From Jiangella asiatica (GTDB taxonomy: Bacteria; Actinomycetota; Actinomycetes; Jiangellales; Jiangellaceae), in contig NZ_SMKZ01000002.1 of NCBI RefSeq assembly GCF_004349065.1, positions 124,001 through 188,000 on the forward strand: DNA of 64,000 bases, read 5' to 3'. Position 1 is the stretch's first letter; each line of letters begins with the position of its first letter. Below are positions 16,933 to 24,900 of this stretch, piece after piece. Under the pieces are notes generated by a model. The model made no database searches. It saw only the letters and a list, made by a program, of their open reading frames with translations, and had not been told where the DNA came from. The translations under genes and the position numbers were made by a program.

Positions 16933-17520
16933 CTACACCGGCTTGCGGCGCGCCCGGAACCGGGCCGCGCGGGCGCGGTTGCCGCACGACTCCTTGCACC
17001 ACTCCTGGCGCCCGTGCGCCTGGATGAAGTAGCGGACGCACCGCGGCGCCTGGCAGGAGCGCAGCTTGGGCGCGGCCGGGCCGGTCAGGAAGTCCATGCA
17101 GGCAAGCGCCACCAACCCGCGGACGACGGTGTCCGGGTCGGTGCGCGCCGTGGTGCGCACCGGCACGAGCCGGTCGTCGCGGATCTCGGCGCCGACCTCG
17201 AGGTCCAGCGCATCGACGGCGTCGTTGAGGATGCCGAGCGCGGTGGAGTCCGCCATGGTGCGCGCGGTGTCGGCGCGGCTGGGCGGTGCGGGACGCACCG
17301 ACATCGCGAAGAGCGCCCGGGCGGCTCGGCGCAGCAGGCGCATCGAGTCAGGCAGCCCTTGCGAGGAGGCGGCGGCCGGGCCCGGCCAGCGAACTCGTAC
17401 CCAGTCGACGACGGCGGCGTCCTCGGCGAAGTCGTCGGCGACGCCGCCGTGGCCGTCGTGGCGGATGGTGCTGACGAGCGCGAGCGCGGTGGCTCCGTCG
17501 TCACCGGGTGGGATACGCAC
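16933..17520 (-). CDS. CGNR zinc-finger regulator (ABATE domain)
   Basis: The 195-residue protein has a stress-induced ABATE N-terminal domain and a C-terminal CGNR zinc finger: RSCQAPRCVRYFIQ, then WCKESCGNRARAARFRARRK. Such proteins are probable DNA-binding regulators. I place the start at the GTG at 17520. An ATG at 17547 lies inside the palindromic operator, and the symmetry of the region puts the GTG exactly where the divergent gene has its own GTG. It probably binds the 17527-17562 palindrome and represses both itself and the phosphoesterase-LysE operon. Confidence 0.85.
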   Translation of the reverse strand: MRIPPGDDGATALALVSTIRHDGHGGVADDFAEDAAVVDWVRVRWPGPAAASSQGLPDSMRLLRRAARALFAMSVRPAPPSRADTARTMADSTALGILNDAVDALDLEVGAEIRDDRLVPVRTTARTDPDTVVRGLVALACMDFLTGPAAPKLRSCQAPRCVRYFIQAHGRQEWCKESCGNRARAARFRARRKPV

Positions 17521-17526
17521 GAACCT

Positions 17527-17562
17527 CAGAGTAACGGAAATCTTCATTGTTCCGTTACTCTG
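17527..17562. promoter_or_regulatory. Symmetrical divergent leaderless promoter and operator
   Basis: A perfect 13-bp inverted repeat (CAGAGTAACGGAA at 17527-17539, TTCCGTTACTCTG at 17550-17562) has a 10-bp spacer. Each arm carries a TACTCT -10 box, and on each side a GTG start codon begins exactly 6 nt beyond the arm (17520 leftward, 17569 rightward). A protein bound to the dyad would cover both -10 boxes. Confidence 0.8.
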
Positions 17563-17568
17563 CCTCTC

Positions 17569-18300
17569 GTGACCACACTCCTGCACCTCAGCGACCTGCA
17601 CCTCGACGACGACCTCGCGCGCGGGCGGCTCGATCGCGCGCTGCGAATCCTCCCGCCGAGCCGTCGGCCGGACCTCATCGTGATCACCGGTGACCTCGCG
17701 GACCACGGCCGGCGGGAGGAGTACGTGGACCTCGTCTCGGCGATGCGCGGTGACATCCCGTGGATCGTCTGCCCGGGCAACCACGACGACCCGGCCCTGA
17801 TGGCCCAGGTGCTGGGCTGGGACCAGTCCGGAGCGATGTCTCTCGACGTCGACGACGTGCGCGTCGTCGCCCTCGACGTCACCGTACCGGGTGAGGACCA
17901 CGGGCACCTGCGGCCGGAGGTGACCGACGCCGCGTTTCGTGCGGCCGAGGACGCCGAGAACGTCGTGTTAGCCCTTCACCACCCGCCGGTGCCATTGGGC
18001 CACGAGTACGCCGACAGCATCGGCCTGTCCAATCCGACTGCGCTCGGCGACCTGGTCATCGCCCTGCCGCGGACCCGGCTCGTCGTCACCGGACACGTGC
18101 ACACGGCGCTGGCCACGACGTTCGCGGGCCGGCCCGTCGTCGGCGCACCAAGCCTCGCCGCGGCACTGCGGCCCGACCCCGCGGCCCGGCCGCTGACCGA
18201 TGCCGGCTCCGCGCCGGGTGTCGCGCTCCACGAGCTCGGACCGGACGGAGTGCGCAGCTCGTTCCACTACGCGTGGGACGCGGCGACCTCCGCGGCTTGA
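17569..18300 (+). CDS. Metallophosphoesterase
   Basis: The 243-residue calcineurin-like phosphoesterase has the full set of metal ligands in order: SDLHLD (D-x-H), ITGDLADHG (GD), CPGNHDD (GNHD), ALHHPPV and TGHVHTA (GHxH). This resembles the 3',5'-cyclic nucleotide phosphodiesterase (CpdA/Rv0805-like) group, but the substrate is not determined by sequence. The GTG start lies 7 nt after a -10 box, so translation is probably leaderless. The stop overlaps the start of the LysE gene (ATGA), indicating a two-gene operon. Confidence 0.88.
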   Translation: MTTLLHLSDLHLDDDLARGRLDRALRILPPSRRPDLIVITGDLADHGRREEYVDLVSAMRGDIPWIVCPGNHDDPALMAQVLGWDQSGAMSLDVDDVRVVALDVTVPGEDHGHLRPEVTDAAFRAAEDAENVVLALHHPPVPLGHEYADSIGLSNPTALGDLVIALPRTRLVVTGHVHTALATTFAGRPVVGAPSLAAALRPDPAARPLTDAGSAPGVALHELGPDGVRSSFHYAWDAATSAA

Positions 18301-18965
18301 TGAACGCGGCTCTCATGTGGGGGTTCGGGCTCGCTCTCCTCCCGATCGTGCTCACGCCCGGAGCGAGCCTGGCGCTCGTCGCCGCCCGGGAAGCGGCCGG
18401 CGACCGGCGCGGAGCCGCATGGGTCGTCGGCGGTACCGCCCTCGGCATTGTCACGCACGCGGTCCTGGCCGGCGTCGGCCTGTCCGCCGTCGTCATGCGC
18501 TCCGCCGAGGCCTACACCGTCGTCCGGCTGGCCGGCGCGGCCTACCTCGTCGCGCTGGGTGTGCACCTTTTGCGTCGGGCGACCCGGAAGGCCGCGGGCA
18601 TCACCGACCCGACCGTGCCCGCCTCGAGCTCGGCGGAGCGCAGCCGACGTGACCTGCCCACCACCGGCCACGTGCTGACCGGTGCCTACCTGGCGAACGT
18701 GCTCAACCCCAAGGCCGCCGCGGTCTACCTGACCCTGGCGCCGCAGTTCGTGCCCGAGCGGTCGGTGGGAGTGGCGAGCATGCTGGGGCTGGGCCTGGTG
18801 CATATCATCCTGATGGCCGGGTGGCTGGCTGTCTGGGTGTGGAGCATCGCCCGCGCCCGCCGCGCCGTACCCGTCTCCCGGTTGTCGCGCTGGATGGACA
18901 CCGTGGGTGGTCTGGCTCTCGCCGTCCTCGGCGTAAAACTGCTCCTCAGCCGCCCGTCGACCTGA
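18300..18965 (+). CDS. LysE/RhtB-family amino acid exporter
   Basis: The 221-residue protein has about six membrane segments. It opens LALLPIVLTPGASLALVAAREAAGDRRGA, the LysE-type N-terminus with conserved Pro-Gly and Gly-rich loop. A later segment, LTGAYLANVLNPKAAAVYLTL, carries the NPK motif typical of the family. It exports amino acids or related compounds. It overlaps the phosphoesterase gene by 4 bp and shares its promoter. Confidence 0.88.
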   Translation: MNAALMWGFGLALLPIVLTPGASLALVAAREAAGDRRGAAWVVGGTALGIVTHAVLAGVGLSAVVMRSAEAYTVVRLAGAAYLVALGVHLLRRATRKAAGITDPTVPASSSAERSRRDLPTTGHVLTGAYLANVLNPKAAAVYLTLAPQFVPERSVGVASMLGLGLVHIILMAGWLAVWVWSIARARRAVPVSRLSRWMDTVGGLALAVLGVKLLLSRPST

Positions 18966-19569
18966 CGTCCGGGGCGAAAGCGCGGGCGCATCGTCGTCCC
19001 GGGCATGGCGCCCGGACGGTTCAGCGCGCGCCGGAGTGGGGTTGCGGCCGGCGCGCTCCAGTCGTCCGCCTGTACCTCGCGGTAGGCCGGGGGTCACGGA
19101 AGGCAAGCTCGCGCTACTGGTCGACGACGCCGGGGTAGGAGACGAACGCCTGCCGAGTGTCCACGACGCCGCTCGCCTCGATCCTTGCCGCCGACGAAGA
19201 CGTCTGCGTACTGCGTCCAGCGCGGTGCACCGCACCGCACCAAATCACCGAGGTCGCCACGGTCGATCACAGGCACTTCACGATCGTGCGACCGAAACAC
19301 GTGAAGAGCTTCACCCACGCGGTCGGCTTCGGGCTGGGCGACGCGGCAGCACCCCCGCGATTCGCTGGGCGTGCTCTCGAGGAAACCAGCGACCGTGCCC
19401 GGAGCGATGGTGGCGTGCGGCTGCTCAAGTAACACGGACCGCGCCGTCCGTAACGTGTTCGACCGAATGAGGTTCGACCGGTGGATCACGCGTTCCGAAA
19501 GACCGTGTGACCGGGGTTCACGTGGCTTTCGATCCTCTGCGGCGGCGGCCCACATGCCCTCTGACCTGG
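18966..19569. other. 604-bp gap with only a toxin remnant
   Basis: No intact gene is supported between the LysE gene and tRNA-Arg. The only recognisable coding trace is the PIN-domain fragment at 19250-19315. This kind of decay next to a tRNA gene is consistent with past insertion and loss, but no attachment-site repeat of the tRNA 3' end was found. Confidence 0.4.
19250..19315 (+). pseudogene. PIN-domain (VapC-type) toxin remnant, C-terminal end
   Basis: The frame reads EVATVDHRHFTIVRPKHVKSFT. This matches the last strand and helix of VapC toxins (usually ATLDxRHF-VVRPRH-xxF), including the final metal-binding Asp. The rest of the domain is not recognisable in any frame. Confidence 0.45.
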
Positions 19570-19642
19570 TGCCCGCGGTAGGAATCGAACCTACGGCCTT
19601 CTGCTCCGGAGGCAGACGCTCTATCCCCTGAGCTACGCGGGC
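19570..19642 (-). tRNA. tRNA-Arg (anticodon CCG)
   Basis: On the minus strand a 73-nt cloverleaf has acceptor GCCCGCG paired with CGCGGGC and discriminator A, a D-arm GCTCAGGGGATAGAGC, an anticodon stem-loop TCTGC-CTCCGGA-GCAGA with anticodon CCG, and a T-arm with GGTTCGATTCC. It reads CGG. CCA is not encoded. It lies 52 bp downstream of lysA. Confidence 0.95.
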
Positions 19643-19694
19643 TCGGGCTCGCCAAAGGCTATCAGGACGGCCGGCGCCGGAGCGAACCGGCCGG

Positions 19695-21116
19695 TCACCC
19701 CCGGGGCCAGCCCACATCCAGCGTCAGCAGGTCGTCCTCGGTCTCGCGACGCATGATCAGCCGGGCCTCGCCGTCGCGCACGGCCACCACCGCCGAGCGG
19801 GGCACATGGTTGTACGTGTTGGCCATGCTGCGGCAGTACGCGCCGGTGCCGGGCACCGCGATGAGGTCGCCGGGTGCCACGTCGCCGGGCAGGAACTCGT
19901 CCTTGACGACGATGTCGCCGCTCTCGCAGTGCTTGCCGACGACGCGCGACAGCACCGCGGGCGCGTCGGACGACCGGGAGGCGAGCGTGCACGAGTAGTC
20001 GGCGTCGTACAGGGCGGTGCGGATGTTGTCGCTCATGCCGCCGTCGACGGCGACGTAGCGGCGGGAGGCGCCGCCGTCGAGCGGTACCGACTTCACCGTG
20101 CCCACCTCGTAGAGCGTGAACGTCGACGGCCCGGCGATGGACCGGCCCGGCTCCACGCTCAGCCGCGGCACCGCCAGCCCGTAGCCGGCGCACTCGTGCG
20201 CCACGATCTCGGCCATCCCTGGCGCCAGCACGTCCGGCGGCTCGGGGTCGTCCTGGCTGGTGTAGGCGATGCCGAAGCCGCCGCCGAGGTCGAGCTCGGG
20301 CAGCTCGACGCCGTGCTCGTCGCGGATCTCGGCCTGCAGTCGCAGCACCCGCCGCGCGGCCACCTCGAAGCCGGCCGTGTCGTAGATCTGCGAGCCGATG
20401 TGGGAGTGCAGTCCCAGCAGCTCGACGCCAGGTGCGGCGAGGACCTGTCGGACAGCCTCGGCCGCCTCGCCGCCGGCGATGGAGAAGCCGAACTTCTGGT
20501 CCTCGTGCGCGGTGGCGATGTACTCGTGGGTGTGCGCCTCGACGCCGACCTTGGTGCGCACCAGGACGCGGGCGGTGACGCCGCGCTCGGTGGCCAGCTG
20601 GGACAGCCGGCCGATCTCGTCGAAGGAGTCGACGATGATGCGCCCGACCCCGGCGGCGAGGGCCCGCTCCAGCTCGGCGACGGACTTGTTGTTGCCGTGC
20701 AGGCCGATCCGCTCGGCCGGGAACCCGGCCCGCAGCGCCACGGCCAGCTCTCCGCCGGAGCAGACGTCGAGGCTGAGCCCCTCCTCGGCGATCCACCGGG
20801 CGACGGCGACGCTGAGGAACGCCTTGCCGGCGTAGTAGACGTCGGCGCCGCCGAGGACCGCGCCGAACGCGTCGCGGTAGGCGCGGGCGCGGGCACGCAG
20901 GTCGTCCTCGTCGACGACGTAGAGCGGCGTGCCGAACTCCGCGGCCAGGGACCGGACGTCGAGGCCGGCGATGCTCAGCACGCCGTCGTCGCCGCGGGAC
21001 ACGCCCTGGGCCCACAGGCCCGGGTAGAGCGCGTTGACGTCGTCGGGCGGGCGCAGCCAGGACGGACCGCGGTGACCGGCCTCCGCGTGCAGCGCGCCGG
21101 CTTCGTGTGCGTGCAT
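19695..21116 (-). CDS. lysA: Diaminopimelate decarboxylase
   Basis: The 473-residue PLP enzyme is full length for actinobacterial LysA. It has the Schiff-base Lys98 (YYAGKAF), the HSHIGSQ motif that stacks on PLP, the glycine-rich phosphate-binding [14 protein letters not shown], and the substrate-binding CESGD and [11 protein letters not shown] regions. It converts meso-diaminopimelate to L-lysine, the last step of lysine biosynthesis, in the cytoplasm. The ATG lies 3 bp after the argS stop, so the genes form an XRE-argS-lysA operon. Confidence 0.97.
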   Translation of the reverse strand: MHAHEAGALHAEAGHRGPSWLRPPDDVNALYPGLWAQGVSRGDDGVLSIAGLDVRSLAAEFGTPLYVVDEDDLRARARAYRDAFGAVLGGADVYYAGKAFLSVAVARWIAEEGLSLDVCSGGELAVALRAGFPAERIGLHGNNKSVAELERALAAGVGRIIVDSFDEIGRLSQLATERGVTARVLVRTKVGVEAHTHEYIATAHEDQKFGFSIAGGEAAEAVRQVLAAPGVELLGLHSHIGSQIYDTAGFEVAARRVLRLQAEIRDEHGVELPELDLGGGFGIAYTSQDDPEPPDVLAPGMAEIVAHECAGYGLAVPRLSVEPGRSIAGPSTFTLYEVGTVKSVPLDGGASRRYVAVDGGMSDNIRTALYDADYSCTLASRSSDAPAVLSRVVGKHCESGDIVVKDEFLPGDVAPGDLIAVPGTGAYCRSMANTYNHVPRSAVVAVRDGEARLIMRRETEDDLLTLDVGWPRG

Positions 21117-21119
21117 CGG

Positions 21120-22778
21120 CTACATCCGATCCGGTGCGACGACGCCGAGCATGCCCAGGCCGTTGGCCAGCACCACCTTGGTCGCCGCGACCAGCCACAG
21201 CCGGGCGCGGTGGACGTCTGTGGCCGGCTCGTCGCCCATCGGGAGAACCCGGCAGGCGTCGTAGAACCTGTGGAAGGTGCCTGCCGTGTTCTCCAAGTAC
21301 CTGGCGACCCGGTGCGGTTCACGCAGCTCGGCGGCGGTGGCGACGACCCGCGGGAACTCAGCCAGCGCACCCAGCAGGATGGACTCGCGCTCGTGGTCGA
21401 GCAGCTCCGGGCGCAGCTCGCCGCGGTCGATGCCGAACTCGGTGGCGTTGCGCAGGATGGAGTCGAGCCGGGCGTGCGCGTACTGCACGTAGAACACCGG
21501 ATTGTCCGACGTCTGCTTGGTGATCTGGGCGACGTCGAGGGTCAGCGGCGAGTCGGCCGGGTAGCGGCACAGCGAGTACCGCAGCGCGTCGACCCCGGCG
21601 GCCTCGACCACCTGCCCGAGCGTCAGCATGGTGCCGGCCCGCTTGGACAGCCGCAGCTCCTGCCCGTCCTTGACGATCTTGACCAGCTGGCCGATCGGGA
21701 TCTCGATGTTGCGCTCGGGGTCGTCGCCGGCGCACGCGGCCAGCGCCTTGAGCCGGCCGATGTAGCCGTGGTGGTCCGCGCCCAGCAGGTACACGCAGAC
21801 GTCGAAGCCGCGCTCGCGCTTGTCGACGTAGTAGGCGGCGTCGGCGGCGAAGTAGGTGTACTCGCCGTTGCCGCGGCGCAGCACGCGGTCCTTGTCGTCG
21901 CCGAAGTCGGTGGTGCGCATCCACAGCGCGCCGTCGGCCTCGAACAGGTGGCCCTGCTTGTGCAGCACCTCCAGCGCGTGCTCGACCCGGCCGCGCTCGT
22001 GCAGGCTGCGCTCGGAGTACCAGACGTCGAAGTGGGTCCGGAACTCGTCGAGCTGACGCTGCTGCTCGGCCAGCTGCAGCCGGTAGCCCACCTCGCGGAA
22101 CCGTACGAGCTGTTCGTCGCGGGGGAGGTCGAGGATGCCGGGGACTTCCGCGACCACCGCCCGAGCCAGCTCGCTGACGTACTCGCCGTGGTAGCCGTCC
22201 TCGGGCACCGCCTCGCCGTGGGCGCGGGCCATGATGGACGCACCGAACTTGTCCATCTGGGCGCCGCGGTCGTTGATGTAGAACTCGCGGGTGACGGCGG
22301 CGCCGGCGGCTTCGAGCACGCGGGCCAGCGCGTCGCCGACCGCCGCCCACCGCACGTGGCCCAGGTGCAAGGGACCGGTCGGGTTGGCGGAGATGAACTC
22401 GACGTTGACGGCGGCACCGGCCAGTGCGTCGCCGTGGCCGTAGCCGTCGCCGGCCTCGACGATGGTACGGGCCAGCTCGCCCTGGGTGGCCGCGGAGACG
22501 GTGATGTTGAGGAATCCCGGGCCGGCGATGTCGACCGCCTCGACGCCGGCGACCTCTCGCAGCCGTGCGGCCAGCACCTCCGCGAGCGCGCGGGGGTTGG
22601 TGCCGGCCTTCTTCGCCAGCTGCAGCGCGATGTTGGTGGCGTAGTCGCCGTGGTCGCGGCTGCGCGGTCGCTCGATCGTCACCTGGCCGGGCACGCCGTG
22701 GGGCAGGGCGACCTCACCTGCGTCGACGGCGGCGGTGAGGACGTCACGGACCGCGGTGGAGAGTTGCTCGGGAGTCAC
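21120..22778 (-). CDS. argS: Arginyl-tRNA synthetase
   Basis: The 552-residue class I synthetase has an ArgRS-specific N-terminal domain with ITVSAATQGELARTI. The signature EFISANPTGPLHLGHVR holds the HIGH-type motif HLGH at 138-141. The KMSKS equivalent is LSKRAGTM, as is normal for ArgRS. The C-terminal DALR anticodon-binding domain has VQYAHARLDSILR and ends near LGMLGVVAPDRM. It charges tRNA-Arg in the cytoplasm. The GTG start at 22778 overlaps the upstream XRE gene stop by 4 bp (GTGA). Confidence 0.97.
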   Translation of the reverse strand: MTPEQLSTAVRDVLTAAVDAGEVALPHGVPGQVTIERPRSRDHGDYATNIALQLAKKAGTNPRALAEVLAARLREVAGVEAVDIAGPGFLNITVSAATQGELARTIVEAGDGYGHGDALAGAAVNVEFISANPTGPLHLGHVRWAAVGDALARVLEAAGAAVTREFYINDRGAQMDKFGASIMARAHGEAVPEDGYHGEYVSELARAVVAEVPGILDLPRDEQLVRFREVGYRLQLAEQQRQLDEFRTHFDVWYSERSLHERGRVEHALEVLHKQGHLFEADGALWMRTTDFGDDKDRVLRRGNGEYTYFAADAAYYVDKRERGFDVCVYLLGADHHGYIGRLKALAACAGDDPERNIEIPIGQLVKIVKDGQELRLSKRAGTMLTLGQVVEAAGVDALRYSLCRYPADSPLTLDVAQITKQTSDNPVFYVQYAHARLDSILRNATEFGIDRGELRPELLDHERESILLGALAEFPRVVATAAELREPHRVARYLENTAGTFHRFYDACRVLPMGDEPATDVHRARLWLVAATKVVLANGLGMLGVVAPDRM

Positions 22779-23071
22779 CGCCCAAGGGTAGCCATTTCCC
22801 GGGCGCCGGCGCCGTCGGCATCCGTCACCTGGGCGGTCAGCCCGGACAGCAGCGCGTCGAGGGAGAGGTCGAGCACGTCGGCAACGGCCACCACGGTGAA
22901 GAACGCCGGGGTGGGGATGCGGCCGCGCTCGATCTTGCGCAGGGTCTCCGGAGAGATGCCGGCCTGGGCGGCGACGCCGACGATGCTGCGCCGGCCGCGG
23001 GCCTCGCGCAGCGCCCGGCCCAACCGCTCGCCGCGCTCGCGCTCGGACATTGTCAACGGGACTCGCACCAT
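22775..23071 (-). CDS. XRE-family helix-turn-helix regulator
   Basis: The protein is 98 residues from the ATG at 23071 (91 if the ATG at 23050 is used). It has an HTH_3 domain: LGRALREARGRRSIVGVAAQAGISPETLRKIERGRIPTP, then AVADVLDLSLDALL. It is the first gene of the argS-lysA operon and is divergent from map. An ATACCGGTAT palindrome between the two promoters is its likely binding site. Regulation of argS-lysA or map by it is inferred. Confidence 0.82.
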   Translation of the reverse strand: MVRVPLTMSERERGERLGRALREARGRRSIVGVAAQAGISPETLRKIERGRIPTPAFFTVVAVADVLDLSLDALLSGLTAQVTDADGAGAREMATLGR

Positions 23072-23080
23072 GACATCGAT

Positions 23081-23097
23081 ACTAATACCGGTATAGT
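23081..23097. promoter_or_regulatory. XRE/map divergent promoter with ATACCGGTAT operator
   Basis: A perfect 10-bp palindrome ATACCGGTAT (23085-23094) lies between the XRE gene and map. TATAGT (23092-23097) is a -10 box for map on the plus strand and overlaps the palindrome; TATTAG on the minus strand serves the XRE gene. Confidence 0.6.
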
Positions 23098-23132
23098 TAT
23101 CGTGCCACGTTCCATCCGACAAGGACGCCCCC

Positions 23133-23900
23133 ATGATCGAGTTGAAGACGCCCGCCGAGATCGCCGCCATGCGCGAGGCCGGCCGGGTGGTCGCCGCCGT
23201 CCACGCCGAGGTGCGCGCGCACGCCGCCGTCGGCATCACCCTGCACGAGCTGGACGAGGTGGCGCGCAAGGTCATCGACGGTGCCGGCGCGGGCTCGTCG
23301 TTCCTCGGCTACCACCCCCGGTTCGGCGCCATGCCGTACCCCGGCGTCATCTGCACGTCGGTCAACGACGTCATGCTGCACGGGCTGCCGACCCCCTACC
23401 GGCTGCGCGACGGCGACCTCGTCAGCATCGACTGCGGCGCCCACGTCGACGGGTGGCACGCCGACGCCGCGATCAGCTTCGTCGTCGGCGAACCCCGCTC
23501 CGAGGACCTGCGGATGATCGAGGTGGCCGAGCAGACCCTCGCGGCCGGCATCGCCGCCGCCCAGCCCGGTGGCCGGATGGGCGACATCGGCGCGGCCATG
23601 TCCGCCGTCGGTCGCGCCGGCGGGTACGGCATGCAGAACGACTTCGGCGGCCACGGCATCGGCCGGGCCATGCACGAGGAGCCGTTCGTGCCCAACGAGG
23701 GCCGTGCCGGCCGCGGGCTGGCACTGGTGCCGGGCCTGGTCATCGCCATCGAGCCGAGCCTCATGGCCGGTGGCGGCGACCACTACTACATGGCCGACGA
23801 CGGCTGGTCGCTGTGCACCCGCGACGGCAGCCGCAGCGTCCACGTCGAGCACACCGTGGCGATCACCGAGGACGGGCCACGCATCCTGACTGTGCCATGA
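23133..23900 (+). CDS. map: Methionine aminopeptidase type I
   Basis: The 255-residue pita-bread-fold metallopeptidase carries the metal ligands in order: Asp of SIDCGAHVDGWHADAAISF (two Asp), His of GGHGIGRAMHEEP, Glu of IEPSL and Glu of VEHTVA. It lacks the N-terminal zinc-finger extension seen in some actinobacterial type Ic enzymes. It removes the initiator Met from nascent proteins. AAGGA precedes the ATG at 23133. It is divergent from the XRE-argS-lysA operon, so a shared operator is plausible. Many actinobacteria carry more than one map gene, so this may be a secondary copy. Confidence 0.92.
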   Translation: MIELKTPAEIAAMREAGRVVAAVHAEVRAHAAVGITLHELDEVARKVIDGAGAGSSFLGYHPRFGAMPYPGVICTSVNDVMLHGLPTPYRLRDGDLVSIDCGAHVDGWHADAAISFVVGEPRSEDLRMIEVAEQTLAAGIAAAQPGGRMGDIGAAMSAVGRAGGYGMQNDFGGHGIGRAMHEEPFVPNEGRAGRGLALVPGLVIAIEPSLMAGGGDHYYMADDGWSLCTRDGSRSVHVEHTVAITEDGPRILTVP

Positions 23901-23909
23901 CCGCAACGT

Positions 23910-23947
23910 GCTAGCAGAATGCTGGCGGTGCGACTAGTCTTGTCGCA
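23910..23947. promoter_or_regulatory. Antitoxin promoter with two inverted repeats
   Basis: GCTAGCA-gaa-TGCTGGC (23910-23926) and the perfect TGCGAC-7nt-GTCGCA (23929-23947) precede the antitoxin. TAGTCT at 23935-23940 is a -10 box lying inside the second dyad, and the ATG begins 6 nt after it, so the transcript is probably leaderless. This fits autorepression by the toxin-antitoxin complex. Confidence 0.6.
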
Positions 23948-24177
23948 TGGCGACTCTCTATGTCCGTGATCTCTCCGATGAGGCGGTCGACGAGCTGAAG
24001 GTGCGGGCCGCCCGCAACCGGCAGTCGCTGCAGGCATACGCCCGTGAGCTCCTGGAGCGGGAAGCCCGCACGCCGACCTTGGCCGATGTCATCGATCGCA
24101 TCGAGACGGGTGCTACCGCGCGGCTGTCCACCGACGAGGTGCTGGCCGACATCGACGCGGGCCGGCGCGGCGAGTGA
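23947..24177 (+). CDS. FitA/VapB-type antitoxin
   Basis: This 76-residue protein opens MATLYVRDLSDEAVDELKVRAARNRQSLQAYARELLERE, a ribbon-helix-helix DNA-binding domain of the FitA/Arc type. An acidic C-terminal tail (STDEVLADIDAGRRGE) probably wraps the toxin. Its stop overlaps the toxin's GTG start (GTGA). It should neutralise the PIN toxin and repress the operon. Confidence 0.88.
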   Translation: MATLYVRDLSDEAVDELKVRAARNRQSLQAYARELLEREARTPTLADVIDRIETGATARLSTDEVLADIDAGRRGE

Positions 24178-24590
24178 TCGTCCTCGACGCCGGTGCTCTG
24201 GTCATGCTGCTGGCCGACCGGGGTCCGGTGGGCACGGCCCTGCGCCGCAGGGTGCGGACCGAGCGGCTCTGTACCCCGCATCTTGCCGATGTCGAGCTGG
24301 CGTCCGCTCTGCTCGGCCGACATCGAGGCGGCAAGCTGACCGACCGGGAGCTCGACGATGCCTGGGCGTCGTTCGCGGAGCTGCCGCGGCACCGCGTCGA
24401 GCATGCACCGTTGCTGCCTCGGGTGCGCGAGCTGTTCACGCACCTCCCGGCGTACGACGCCACGTACGTCGCGCTGGCCGAGGCGTACGACGTCCCACTC
24501 GTGACCACCGATGGCCGGATCGTTCGCTCGGGCCGGCCACGGTGTCCGGTGGAGCTCTTCGACGAGGCGACGGTCAGCGGCGCAGGGTGA
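24174..24590 (+). CDS. PIN-domain (VapC-type) ribonuclease toxin
   Basis: The 138-residue PIN protein has the conserved acidic residues in order: MIVLDAGAL, VELASAL (Asp-x-Glu of DVELA), PAYDATYVALAE and TTDGRI. These form the Mg-dependent RNase site of VapC toxins. It is translationally coupled to its antitoxin. The 3' end overlaps a methyltransferase remnant on the other strand by 17 bp. It appears intact. Confidence 0.9.
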   Translation: MIVLDAGALVMLLADRGPVGTALRRRVRTERLCTPHLADVELASALLGRHRGGKLTDRELDDAWASFAELPRHRVEHAPLLPRVRELFTHLPAYDATYVALAEAYDVPLVTTDGRIVRSGRPRCPVELFDEATVSGAG

Positions 24591-24791
24591 GGGACTGGAA
24601 GCGGTAGCGGTCCTGCTCGCCCAGCACATGGAAGTCGACGACGTCAGGCGACGTCGACGTACCGGCGCCCGCCCGGCCGCAACGGCCCGCTCGGTCAGCT
24701 TCCAGCCGGTCTTCGGCATGCGGTCGCGGCGTTCGACACCACCCTCGTAGGCGACGCGGAGGTCGTCGGCGACGTGGTCGAACCTCGTCAT
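24574..24791 (-). pseudogene. SAM methyltransferase remnant with large internal deletion
   Basis: Read leftward, the start MTRFDHVADDLRVAYEGG, then ERRDRMPKTGWKLTERA, matches the N-terminus of a class I methyltransferase family. A frame change then leads to VVDFHVLGEQDRYRFQSLTLRR and a TGA at 24574, which matches the same family's C-terminus. The central Rossmann fold, including the SAM-binding GxGxG, is gone. The whole remnant is about 220 bp where about 600 would be expected. Confidence 0.5.
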
Positions 24792-24900
24792 CACGCTCGA
24801 CATCATCTCGCGCCGGCCCGCCGGTTGCGCTGTGGGCGTACACGGGAGTGAGTGGACCGGTCCGGGCGTTGGTCAGGACATTCTGGCTGGGAGGTGCGCC

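Noticed and set aside
18966-19569. Prophage or integrative element attachment at tRNA-Arg
   Set aside because: No integrase and no duplicated tRNA 3' end found within the window.
19806-23096. 1096-codon open frame on the plus strand
   Set aside because: Runs across lysA, argS and XRE on the opposite strand; low-complexity Val/Asp/Gly/Arg and no ribosome-binding site.
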